DNA of 11,683 bases from UPXZ01 sp035402725 (GTDB lineage Bacteria > Bacteroidota > Bacteroidia > Bacteroidales > Paludibacteraceae). Shown piece by piece: positions 1 to 6,354 of this stretch; positions within the stretch are counted from its first letter, which is position 1, and the number at the start of each line of letters is the position of its first letter. A program made the position numbers and the translations under genes. The stretch is from positions 1 to 11,683 of the forward strand of contig DAONDU010000081.1 of the NCBI GenBank assembly GCA_035402725.1, in the 5' to 3' direction. The notes under the pieces were generated by a model. The model was not told the DNA's origin and did not search any database. It was given only the letters and a program-made list of their open reading frames with translations.

Positions 1-1422
1 ACTATGTGCAACCGATACCCAGTGGAGGGTCCCTTTCACTTTGCGGTTGGCTTCCGGCATTCCGCTTTTGGTATTCGGGTCGTATTCGCAGTAAATCTCA
101 GCGATAGTACCTGCTTCATCCTTTTTACATCCGGTACATTTTACAATATAAGCATTTTTAAGACGAACTTCCTGACCTGGCGTCATTCGGAAGAATTTCT
201 TAGGAGCTTCTTCCATAAAGTCCTCACGTTCCACCCAGAGTTCACGGCTGAAAGCAATTTCATGTGTACCTGAGTTTTCATCTTCAGGATTGTTGATGGC
301 TTCCATCATTTCCACCTGACCTTCAGGGTAGTTGGTTATTATCAGTTTTACCGGATCGAGTACTGCACTCACCCGATTTGCTGTTTTATTAAGGGTTTCA
401 CGAGCTGAATGTTCCAGCAAACCAATATCAATCATTCCCTCAACCTTGGTATAACCAATTTTATCAATAAAATTATGAATACTCTGAGGAGTAAACCCAC
501 GACGACGCAATCCGCAAAGTGTAGGCATACGCGGATCGTCCCAGCCGCTTACCAAACCTTCCTGAACCAATTGCAGCATTTTACGCTTGCTCATCACGGT
601 ATAAGTTATATTCAGTCGGTTGAATTCAATTTGTCGCGGACGGTAATCGGTATCCTGAAACTGATCGATAAACCAATCGTACAACGGACGGTGAACTACA
701 AATTCGAGAGTACAGATGGAATGTGTCACTCCTTCGAAATAATCGGACTGTCCGTGAGCATAGTCATACATTGGATAGGCTTTCCATGTAAAACCGGTAC
801 GGTGATGTGGGTGTGAACTGATGACACGATACATAATCGGATCGCGGAAATGCATATTCGGTGAAGCCATATCAATCCTGGCACGCAGTACCATAGCACC
901 TTCCGGTATCTCTCCGGTATTCATTTTTTCGAACAAAGCGAGATTTTCTTCTACAGGACGATTCCGATAGGGACTTTCAGTTCCGGGTTCAGTAGGTGTA
1001 CCTTTTTGTTTGGCAATGGTTTCGGCCGACTGTTCGTCGACATATGCTTTACCATCTTTGATCAGCTTCACAGCCAGATCCCACAACTGTTGGAAATAAT
1101 CAGAAGCATAATATACATTTTCCCATTCGTAACCCAGCCATTTTATATCTTCCATAATAGAATCAACGTATTCCACGTCTTCCTTTACAGGATTGGTGTC
1201 GTCGAATCGAAGGTTGCAAATCCCATTATAATCCCGGGCAATGCCAAAATCCATACAAATAGCCTTGGCATGACCGATATGAAGATAACCATTCGGCTCC
1301 GGTGGGAAACGGGTTTGAATTCTACCGTTGTTCTTTCCTGCAGAAAGGTCTTCTTCTACAATTTGTTCTATGAAATTCAAACTCCTTTTCGGAGTTTCTT
1401 CTGCATTATTATCAGTTGTCAT
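1..1422 (-). CDS. glnS: Glutaminyl-tRNA synthetase (C-terminal end beyond window)
   Basis: This class I aminoacyl-tRNA synthetase charges tRNA-Gln with glutamine in the cytoplasm, using ATP. The visible 474 residues carry the HIGH signature at residues 48-51, inside PPEPNGYLHIGH, and the GlnRS form of the KMSKS loop, VMSKRK, at 276-281. A residue block around 70-75 (LRFDDTNP) is also typical of GlnRS/GluRS. The anticodon-binding beta-barrel domain starts at about residue 350 and is still being read (KGTLHWVS) when the gene leaves the window. E. coli GlnRS has about 554 residues, so roughly 80-100 residues are missing. The start at 1422 gives a normal N-terminus. There is no Shine-Dalgarno sequence, only AT-rich sequence. 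The gene lies 48 bp downstream of lpxA on the same strand and has no recognisable promoter of its own, so it may be co-transcribed with the lpx genes. The assignment is very secure. Confidence 0.97.
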   Translation of the reverse strand, partial: MTTDNNAEETPKRSLNFIEQIVEEDLSAGKNNGRIQTRFPPEPNGYLHIGHAKAICMDFGIARDYNGICNLRFDDTNPVKEDVEYVDSIMEDIKWLGYEWENVYYASDYFQQLWDLAVKLIKDGKAYVDEQSAETIAKQKGTPTEPGTESPYRNRPVEENLALFEKMNTGEIPEGAMVLRARIDMASPNMHFRDPIMYRVISSHPHHRTGFTWKAYPMYDYAHGQSDYFEGVTHSICTLEFVVHRPLYDWFIDQFQDTDYRPRQIEFNRLNITYTVMSKRKMLQLVQEGLVSGWDDPRMPTLCGLRRRGFTPQSIHNFIDKIGYTKVEGMIDIGLLEHSARETLNKTANRVSAVLDPVKLIITNYPEGQVEMMEAINNPEDENSGTHEIAFSRELWVEREDFMEEAPKKFFRMTPGQEVRLKNAYIVKCTGCKKDEAGTIAEIYCEYDPNTKSGMPEANRKVKGTLHWVSVAHS

Positions 1423-1470
1423 AATTATCTATTATTTATATCCGGACACGTTCGGATTATTAAAATGAAA

Positions 1471-2250
1471 CTAATCGAAATAACCTTTTAGAATTCCACG
1501 GGGTGAATTTTTGATGAATAAAAGTATTTCATCCCGTTCCTTAGTTGCCGAAAGTTCAGCTTGTACACGCTCTACCGAATGGGAGATATTCATCCCCGAC
1601 TGGAAAATAAAACGATATACATCCTGAATATCCCGGATTTGTTCGTTGGTATAACCTCTGCGCCTCAGTCCTATAGAATTAACACCGGCGTACGAAAGGG
1701 GATCGCGGCCAGCTGTGATAAACGGAGGTACATCTTTGGTCACTTTTGAGCCACCTTGTATCATGGTATGTGCACCGATACGACTAAACTGATGAATCAT
1801 GGTTCCACCACCAAGTACGGCATAATCATCTATTTCCACTTCACCTGCAAGCTGACAGGAATTGCTCATAATTACATGATCTCCAATGACACAGTCGTGA
1901 GCTACGTGGCAATAAGCCATCAGCAGACAATTACTGCCAACTACGGTTTTACCTTTGGAAGCAGTACCACGGTTAACAGTTACAAATTCACGCAAGGTGG
2001 TATTGTCTCCGATAATAGCCAGTGAATCTTCACCGTTGAATTTCAGATCCTGCGGAACTGCCCCGATAACTGCTCCGGGGAAAATAGTACAGTTTTTTCC
2101 GATGCGAACACCTTCGAGGATAGTTACATTCGAACCGATGCGTGTTCCCTCACCGATAACCACATTTTTATCAATCGTAACAAAAGGTTCAATAACTACC
2201 GTAGGCGCAATTTTTGCATCTGGATGGATGTATGCTAAAGGTTGTTTCAT
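1471..2250 (-). CDS. lpxA: LpxA, acyl-ACP--UDP-N-acetylglucosamine O-acyltransferase
   Basis: LpxA performs the first step of lipid A synthesis. It moves a 3-hydroxyacyl chain from acyl-ACP to the 3-OH of UDP-GlcNAc and works as a cytoplasmic homotrimer. The 259-residue protein is close to the usual length (E. coli 262). Residues 1-190 are left-handed beta-helix hexapeptide repeats, and 190-259 form the helical C-terminal domain. The catalytic histidine is H118 in the block CHVAHDC, equivalent to E. coli H125. H153 in MIHQF matches the conserved H160. G166 aligns with E. coli G173, the acyl-chain ruler that is Met in the C10-selective Pseudomonas enzyme; a glycine there is compatible with long hydroxyacyl chains, which is an inference. 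The residue before it is Q165, where E. coli has Gly172. The gene lies 107 bp downstream of lpxC-fabZ. There is no Shine-Dalgarno before the start, only an AT-rich leader. Confidence 0.97.
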   Translation of the reverse strand: MKQPLAYIHPDAKIAPTVVIEPFVTIDKNVVIGEGTRIGSNVTILEGVRIGKNCTIFPGAVIGAVPQDLKFNGEDSLAIIGDNTTLREFVTVNRGTASKGKTVVGSNCLLMAYCHVAHDCVIGDHVIMSNSCQLAGEVEIDDYAVLGGGTMIHQFSRIGAHTMIQGGSKVTKDVPPFITAGRDPLSYAGVNSIGLRRRGYTNEQIRDIQDVYRFIFQSGMNISHSVERVQAELSATKERDEILLFIKNSPRGILKGYFD

Positions 2251-2357
2251 TTATAAAATTATATTTTTTTACATACAGAATTCAGTGGAAGGATCGCCGA
2301 AAATCAGAAAAGAATTCTCCGTAATGATTTGACAAACAACCACTTTGTCTGTTATTA

Positions 2358-3743
2358 TTATTTATTTTTTACAATCTGTGCCATAAATTCGGCTTCGGTG
2401 GTAATTACCCCACCAACAAAAGCATACCCTCGCATGGTAGCAATTCCGCGTCTTATATCATCAATCAGCGAAACATGGAAAATAACCGTATCGCCCGGAA
2501 CAACTTTCTGACGGAATTTCACATTATCAATTTTCATGAAATAGGTAGAATATCGTTCTGGTTCGTCGAGTTGACTCAACATAAGCAGTCCGCCTGTCTG
2601 AGCCATTGCTTCCACCAGCAGCACTCCCGGCATTACCGGTTCGTCGGGGAAATGTCCCATAAACAGTGTCTCGTTTACAGTGATATTTTTAACTCCGATT
2701 ATTGATCGTTCGCGTATTTCAATTATTTTATCAACCATAAGAAATGGCCAACGATGAGGCAGCATTTTGCGGATAGCCACTGTATCGAGGACCGGAGGGA
2801 CGGTTTCGTCATAGACCGGTGCCTGAACTTCCTGCTTTTTAATTTCTTTGCGAATATATTTTGCCAGTTCGGTATTTACTTTATGTCCAGGATAATTGGC
2901 TATAACTTTACCCTGTATATGTTTACCTGTCAGTGCGAGGTCACCTATTACATCGAGCAATTTGTGACGGGCAGGCTCGTTATCGAATTTCAGATCACCG
3001 CTGATGATGCCGAACTCGCCTACTTTCAGGTGAGGCTGATTCATCATGTCAGCCAGTTTATCAAACTCTTCCTGCTCCATCCGACGGTCATAAATAACAA
3101 TAGCATTTTTCAGGTCGCCTCCTTTTATCAGATTTTGTTTGAGCAAAGGTTCGATTTCCCGCACAAAGACAAATGTTCTTGCTCCGGCTATTTCTTTTTC
3201 GAACTCTTCGAGCGAATCGATGGATGCAAACTGATTGGAAAGTATTGGTGAATCATACCCGATATGCACATCCACACTAAACTTATTATCGGGCAAGAGC
3301 ACTATTTTCGCTCCGGTTTCGGGGTGCACATATTCCATTCTTTTGCGTACAACGAAAACGTCCTTTTCGGCTGTAGGTTGATCTTCGATACCTGCCTGTC
3401 GAATTCCTTCCATAAAATATTGTGCGCTTCCGTCAAGAATTGGGAATTCAGGTGCATTTACCTCTATCAGACAGTTGTCTATTTCTGAAGCATACAGCGC
3501 TGCCATTGCATGTTCGATGGTACTTACCTGAAATTCACCGCGTTTCAGTACTGTTCCGCGATTGGTATCAGTCACATAATCGGCAAGAGCACTTATTTCG
3601 GGCTTTGCTTCCATATCTGTCCGTTTTATTCTGATGCCTGTAGATGGTGCAGCCGGATGAAATTTTATTTCTATTTCCAGACCGGTATGCAGTCCTTTTC
3701 CTTTTAATTCAAAGGATGATTTCAATGTTTTTTGAGTAGCCAT
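2358..3743 (-). CDS. lpxC-fabZ: Bifunctional LpxC deacetylase / FabZ dehydratase
   Basis: This 461-residue protein fuses two enzymes. Residues 1 to about 305 are LpxC, the zinc-dependent UDP-3-O-acyl-GlcNAc deacetylase and first committed step of lipid A synthesis. Residues about 315-461 are FabZ, the (3R)-hydroxyacyl-ACP dehydratase of fatty acid synthesis. The LpxC zinc ligands are H78 (in TIEHAMAAL), H260 and D264 (ARHKLLDVIGDL). E77 is the general-base position, H287 (YPGH) the second catalytic histidine, and T190 sits in the conserved ARTF block. FabZ starts with LPHRWPF at 328-334. Its catalytic pair is H364 (GHFPDEPVMPG) and E378 (VEAMAQ), with the 14-residue spacing of E. coli H54/E68. 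No catalytic residue is missing in either half, so both should be active. The fusion is known in Bacteroidota. It sits between lpxD (91-bp gap) and lpxA (107-bp gap). No Shine-Dalgarno is seen. A TAnnTTTG-like box with one mismatch (TGAATTTG, complement of 3806-3813) lies upstream but is weak. Confidence 0.97.
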   Translation of the reverse strand: MATQKTLKSSFELKGKGLHTGLEIEIKFHPAAPSTGIRIKRTDMEAKPEISALADYVTDTNRGTVLKRGEFQVSTIEHAMAALYASEIDNCLIEVNAPEFPILDGSAQYFMEGIRQAGIEDQPTAEKDVFVVRKRMEYVHPETGAKIVLLPDNKFSVDVHIGYDSPILSNQFASIDSLEEFEKEIAGARTFVFVREIEPLLKQNLIKGGDLKNAIVIYDRRMEQEEFDKLADMMNQPHLKVGEFGIISGDLKFDNEPARHKLLDVIGDLALTGKHIQGKVIANYPGHKVNTELAKYIRKEIKKQEVQAPVYDETVPPVLDTVAIRKMLPHRWPFLMVDKIIEIRERSIIGVKNITVNETLFMGHFPDEPVMPGVLLVEAMAQTGGLLMLSQLDEPERYSTYFMKIDNVKFRQKVVPGDTVIFHVSLIDDIRRGIATMRGYAFVGGVITTEAEFMAQIVKNK

Positions 3744-3834
3744 ATCTATAGAATAAATTAATGAATGAAGGTCCTTGTATCCTGATAATCAGAACAGTTA
3801 CCTTACAAATTCATAATTATATTTTTGAGAATAC

Positions 3835-4878
3835 TTATTTGATTTTAGATTGCAGTTCTGCCAGCTGTTTCTGGAGTTCGTAAACAGTTTTCTGTAATTC
3901 GGGCAAATTCTTATATACAACGGAAGCTCGTCTGAAAGTTGCGACCGGTACCGCAGGATAGCCCTGATATATCTGATTTGGAGTTTTCAATGATCCGGGA
4001 ACTCCTGTCTGCGCTCCAAACACGCTGCCGTCGGCAATTTCAAGATGTCCGGCAATTCCAACCTGTCCGGCGAGTACACATTGTTTACCGAGTCTGGTTG
4101 ATCCGGCTACACCCGATTGGGCAGCAATGACGGTGTTTTCGTCGATTTCTACGTTGTGGGCAATTTGTACCAGATTATCAATTTTCACCCCTTTGTGAAT
4201 GATTGTACTGCCCAGGGTGGCACGGTCAATAGTGCTATTGGCCCCAATCTCGACATTATCTTCGATAATCACATTACCGGTTTGCGGGATTTTACGATAC
4301 GAACCATCATCAGTAGGTGCAAAACCAAATCCATCGGAACCGATTACAACTCCGGCATGCAATATACAACTATTTCCTATGATACATTCTTTTTCAATTT
4401 TCACACCGGCATGCAGCTGGCAGTTATTTCCAACTTTCGCTCCGTCGCCAACGTAAGTAAAAGAGTCTAGCGTGGAATAATTGCCAATTTCAGCATTATC
4501 ACCAACATACACATAAGGCGCCACATATACATTTGCCCCGATTTTGGCTGTTGGAGCAATATATGCCAGAGATGAGACCCCGTTTTTCTTTGGTTTATAT
4601 TCTTCGACAATTCCCATTAAAACGGCAAGTGACTCGTAGGCATTTTCTACTTTTATCAAAGTCGCTTTTACATCTCTTTCGGGCACGAAACTGCGATTTA
4701 CAAGGACGATGTCCGAATTGCAGTCGTAGATATAATGGCTGTATTTGGGATTGGATAAAAAACTTAGCGTTCCGGGTTTACCTTCTTCAATTTTCGAAAA
4801 ATTGCTTACTGTTACTGTTGGATTACCAACGATTTCGCCGTTCAGAAAAGATGCAATTTGTTGAGCAGAAAACTCCAT
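3835..4878 (-). CDS. lpxD: LpxD, UDP-3-O-(3-hydroxyacyl)glucosamine N-acyltransferase
   Basis: LpxD adds the second 3-hydroxyacyl chain from acyl-ACP to the 2-amino group that LpxC uncovers, giving UDP-2,3-diacylglucosamine. The 347-residue length is typical (E. coli 341). Residues 1 to about 100 form the uridine-binding N-terminal domain. Residues about 105-300 are left-handed beta-helix hexapeptide repeats with the family block SDGFGFAP at 181-188. The catalytic histidine is H241 in LVQIAHNV, equivalent to E. coli H239. The last 25 residues (PELQKTVYELQKQLAELQ) have heptad spacing and should form the C-terminal coiled coil or helix bundle of the trimer. It is the first lpx gene of the cluster, 138 bp after the HD-hydrolase gene and behind a promoter-like box at 4898-4905. 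The start at 4878 gives the normal N-terminus of the family. There is no Shine-Dalgarno. Confidence 0.97.
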   Translation of the reverse strand: MEFSAQQIASFLNGEIVGNPTVTVSNFSKIEEGKPGTLSFLSNPKYSHYIYDCNSDIVLVNRSFVPERDVKATLIKVENAYESLAVLMGIVEEYKPKKNGVSSLAYIAPTAKIGANVYVAPYVYVGDNAEIGNYSTLDSFTYVGDGAKVGNNCQLHAGVKIEKECIIGNSCILHAGVVIGSDGFGFAPTDDGSYRKIPQTGNVIIEDNVEIGANSTIDRATLGSTIIHKGVKIDNLVQIAHNVEIDENTVIAAQSGVAGSTRLGKQCVLAGQVGIAGHLEIADGSVFGAQTGVPGSLKTPNQIYQGYPAVPVATFRRASVVYKNLPELQKTVYELQKQLAELQSKIK

Positions 4879-4897
4879 ACTGTTAAAATTTAGTTTG

Positions 4898-4905
4898 CAA
4901 AATTA
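4898..4905 (-). promoter_or_regulatory. Bacteroidota-type -7 box upstream of lpxD
   Basis: Read on the minus strand the bases are TAATTTTG, an exact match to the Bacteroidota -7 consensus TAnnTTTG, followed by CAAAC. It lies 20 bp before the lpxD start, so transcription would begin only about 10-15 nt upstream of the ATG. I see no good -33 TTTG at the expected distance. If the box is real, the lpx genes can be expressed separately from the upstream HD gene. The motif is short and the region is AT-rich, so chance is possible. Confidence 0.5.
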
Positions 4906-4932
4906 CAAAAGAAATTCCAATTATCTATATAT

Positions 4933-5007
4933 TCAACCCTTCAATTTCAGAACGACAGCCTGGATGCCCGTTTTGTTTACTTTCAGGAGCAACAAGCCAA
5001 TCAGCAT
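4933..5007 (-). CDS. Possible 24-residue small ORF between HD gene and lpxD
   Basis: An ATG lies 9 nt after the stop of the HD-hydrolase gene and opens a 24-codon ORF ending in TGA. The peptide begins with a short hydrophobic run (MLIGLLLL) followed by lysine-rich, otherwise aliphatic sequence. It is in the same frame as the HD gene, so it could equally be read as a readthrough extension of that protein across its TGA. An open run of this length is expected by chance about a quarter of the time, and I recognise no family. It is listed only because it fills most of the gap. Confidence 0.15.
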   Translation of the reverse strand: MLIGLLLLKVNKTGIQAVVLKLKG

Positions 5008-5016
5008 TTTCACAAG

Positions 5017-6249
5017 TCACAGCCTGCAATAACAGAAAAAATGCTTTTCAACTTTTTTGGTCAAAACCTGTATATTCAGCATATCCGAAGCTTCAGCAAT
5101 GTCTTTGACAGTGCCGTCTTTCAGCAGAATATCGATGGTGTCATCTTTGGGACTGTACGTATCGGTGGAAACCGTTTCGACGCCCAGAAAATATCCGGCT
5201 TCCTGTTCACTGATATTGAAATGACGTTGATATTTTTCCAGATAATGTTTTCGCAATATCTCTCCTTTCTCTTTCTCTGTCAGAATTTCCACTTTGAAAA
5301 GTTTACGGTTCGAAAAATCGTGACAGAGTGTGGAAAGCACCTTATCGGGATGACTACTCCAGACTTTAACCGCACTCAGGATATCGGAGTCATCGAGTTG
5401 TGCAAAATGATCAAGTGTTTCAGGCGAACTCTCAAAATGGTTTAGTGTAATATCCCCTGACAGAAAATACAGCAAAGAAGGCGGTCCAAACAATACTTCA
5501 CCCTTCAAAGCCAGTTCCTTGGCTCTGCGCAGGATACTTATCAGCATTATCTCAGCGGCAATGGATGTTTTATGCAGATAGACCTGCCAGTACATCAGCC
5601 GGCGGGCAACCAGAAATTTTTCGATTGAATAAATTCCCTTTGCTTCCACCACCAGCTTGTCATTATGCACATTGAGCATTTTAATGATGCGTGCGGCTCC
5701 GATAATGCCCTCACTTACCCCGCAGTAGAAACTATCCCGGCTTAAATAATCGAGTCTGTCCATATCCAGCTGACTGGATACCAGCTGATGTAAAAAATGT
5801 TTATGATAGTTATTGGTGAAAATATCGAGAGCCAGTGTCAGTTTTCCGCCAAACTCATCATTCATCCGCTGCATCATCCAGAGCGAAATCTGTTCGTGCG
5901 CGATATCCCTGACAATACTGTTTTCGAGCGTATGCGAGAAAGGACCATGTCCGATGTCGTGAAGAAGAATACAAGCCCGGACAGCTTCAGCTTCGTGAGC
6001 ATTAATCTCCTGCCCTGCTTCGCGTAACTGATGAATAGCTTCACCCATCAAATGCATTGCTCCCAGCGAATGCAGCATCCGGGTATGCTGTGCACCCGGA
6101 TATACAAATGATGATAATCCCAATTGCCGGATGCGGTTCAATCGCTGAAAGTAAGGATGCTGAATGATATCGTACAAAAAATCATTTGGCACATTGATAA
6201 ACCCGAAAACCGGATCGTTGATGATCTTTCTTTTGTTTTGTTTCTTCAT
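5017..6249 (-). CDS. HD-superfamily phosphohydrolase (dGTPase/SAMHD1-like)
   Basis: This 410-residue cytoplasmic protein has the metal-binding HD signature of the dNTP triphosphohydrolase-like branch. Residue H60 is in RMLHSLG, H97-D98 in LLHDIGHGPFSH, and the distal aspartates (D162-D167) in QLDMDRLDYLSRD. The N-terminal lead-in (DPVFGFI, then YFQRLNRIRQLG) is also typical. The family hydrolyses phosphate bonds, in many members those of dNTPs, but the substrate of this subgroup is not evident from sequence. In Bacteroidota such a gene is commonly found upstream of lpxD, which suggests a shared role or regulation with lipid A synthesis; that link is an inference. It follows pepD by a 105-bp gap containing a hairpin. 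I see no clear promoter or Shine-Dalgarno. A five-codon ATG-to-TGA run (6253-6270) ends 3 nt before the start and is probably chance. The C-terminus (HFFCYCRL) is cysteine- and aromatic-rich. Confidence 0.9.
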   Translation of the reverse strand: MKKQNKRKIINDPVFGFINVPNDFLYDIIQHPYFQRLNRIRQLGLSSFVYPGAQHTRMLHSLGAMHLMGEAIHQLREAGQEINAHEAEAVRACILLHDIGHGPFSHTLENSIVRDIAHEQISLWMMQRMNDEFGGKLTLALDIFTNNYHKHFLHQLVSSQLDMDRLDYLSRDSFYCGVSEGIIGAARIIKMLNVHNDKLVVEAKGIYSIEKFLVARRLMYWQVYLHKTSIAAEIMLISILRRAKELALKGEVLFGPPSLLYFLSGDITLNHFESSPETLDHFAQLDDSDILSAVKVWSSHPDKVLSTLCHDFSNRKLFKVEILTEKEKGEILRKHYLEKYQRHFNISEQEAGYFLGVETVSTDTYSPKDDTIDILLKDGTVKDIAEASDMLNIQVLTKKVEKHFFCYCRL

Positions 6250-6310
6250 AACTCAGTGTAGCATGGTCATTTTTACTTTCCAAAGGACAGTTTAAGTTGC
6301 ATACAGACAA

Positions 6311-6339
6311 TGAGGGCGTCGGTTTACACAACGCCCTCA
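6311..6339 (-). terminator. Hairpin after pepD, possible terminator
   Basis: A perfect 9-bp GC-rich inverted repeat (TGAGGGCGT at 6311-6319 and ACGCCCTCA at 6331-6339) encloses an 11-nt loop. It lies 16 bp past the pepD stop on the transcribed strand. The sequence after the stem (TTGTCTG) has only a weak U-run, so it may be an inefficient intrinsic terminator or an mRNA 3'-end stabilising hairpin. It would partly separate pepD transcription from the HD gene. Confidence 0.55.
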
Positions 6340-6354
6340 ATATGTGTTCAGATT

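Noticed and set aside
1440..1457. Small inverted repeat ATCCG/CGGAT just upstream of glnS
   Set aside because: A 5-bp stem with an 8-nt loop is too short to call a terminator or leader structure, and no U-run follows.
1006..1491. A 161-codon plus-strand ORF covering the glnS 5' end and the lpxA-glnS gap
   Set aside because: It is antisense to the strongly conserved HIGH region of GlnRS and runs into lpxA. The translation resembles no protein family.
2754..3251. A 165-codon plus-strand ORF opposite lpxC-fabZ
   Set aside because: It lies wholly within the complementary strand of an intact enzyme, has skewed composition and no start context. It is a shadow ORF.
3782..3792. Palindrome CTGATAATCAG between lpxD and lpxC-fabZ
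   Set aside because: Two 5-bp arms around one base are too short to call an operator, and there is no second copy in the other lpx gaps.
6253..6270. Five-codon upstream ORF ending 3 nt before the HD gene start
   Set aside because: It has no ribosome-binding site, no regulatory codon run, and a length that arises easily by chance.
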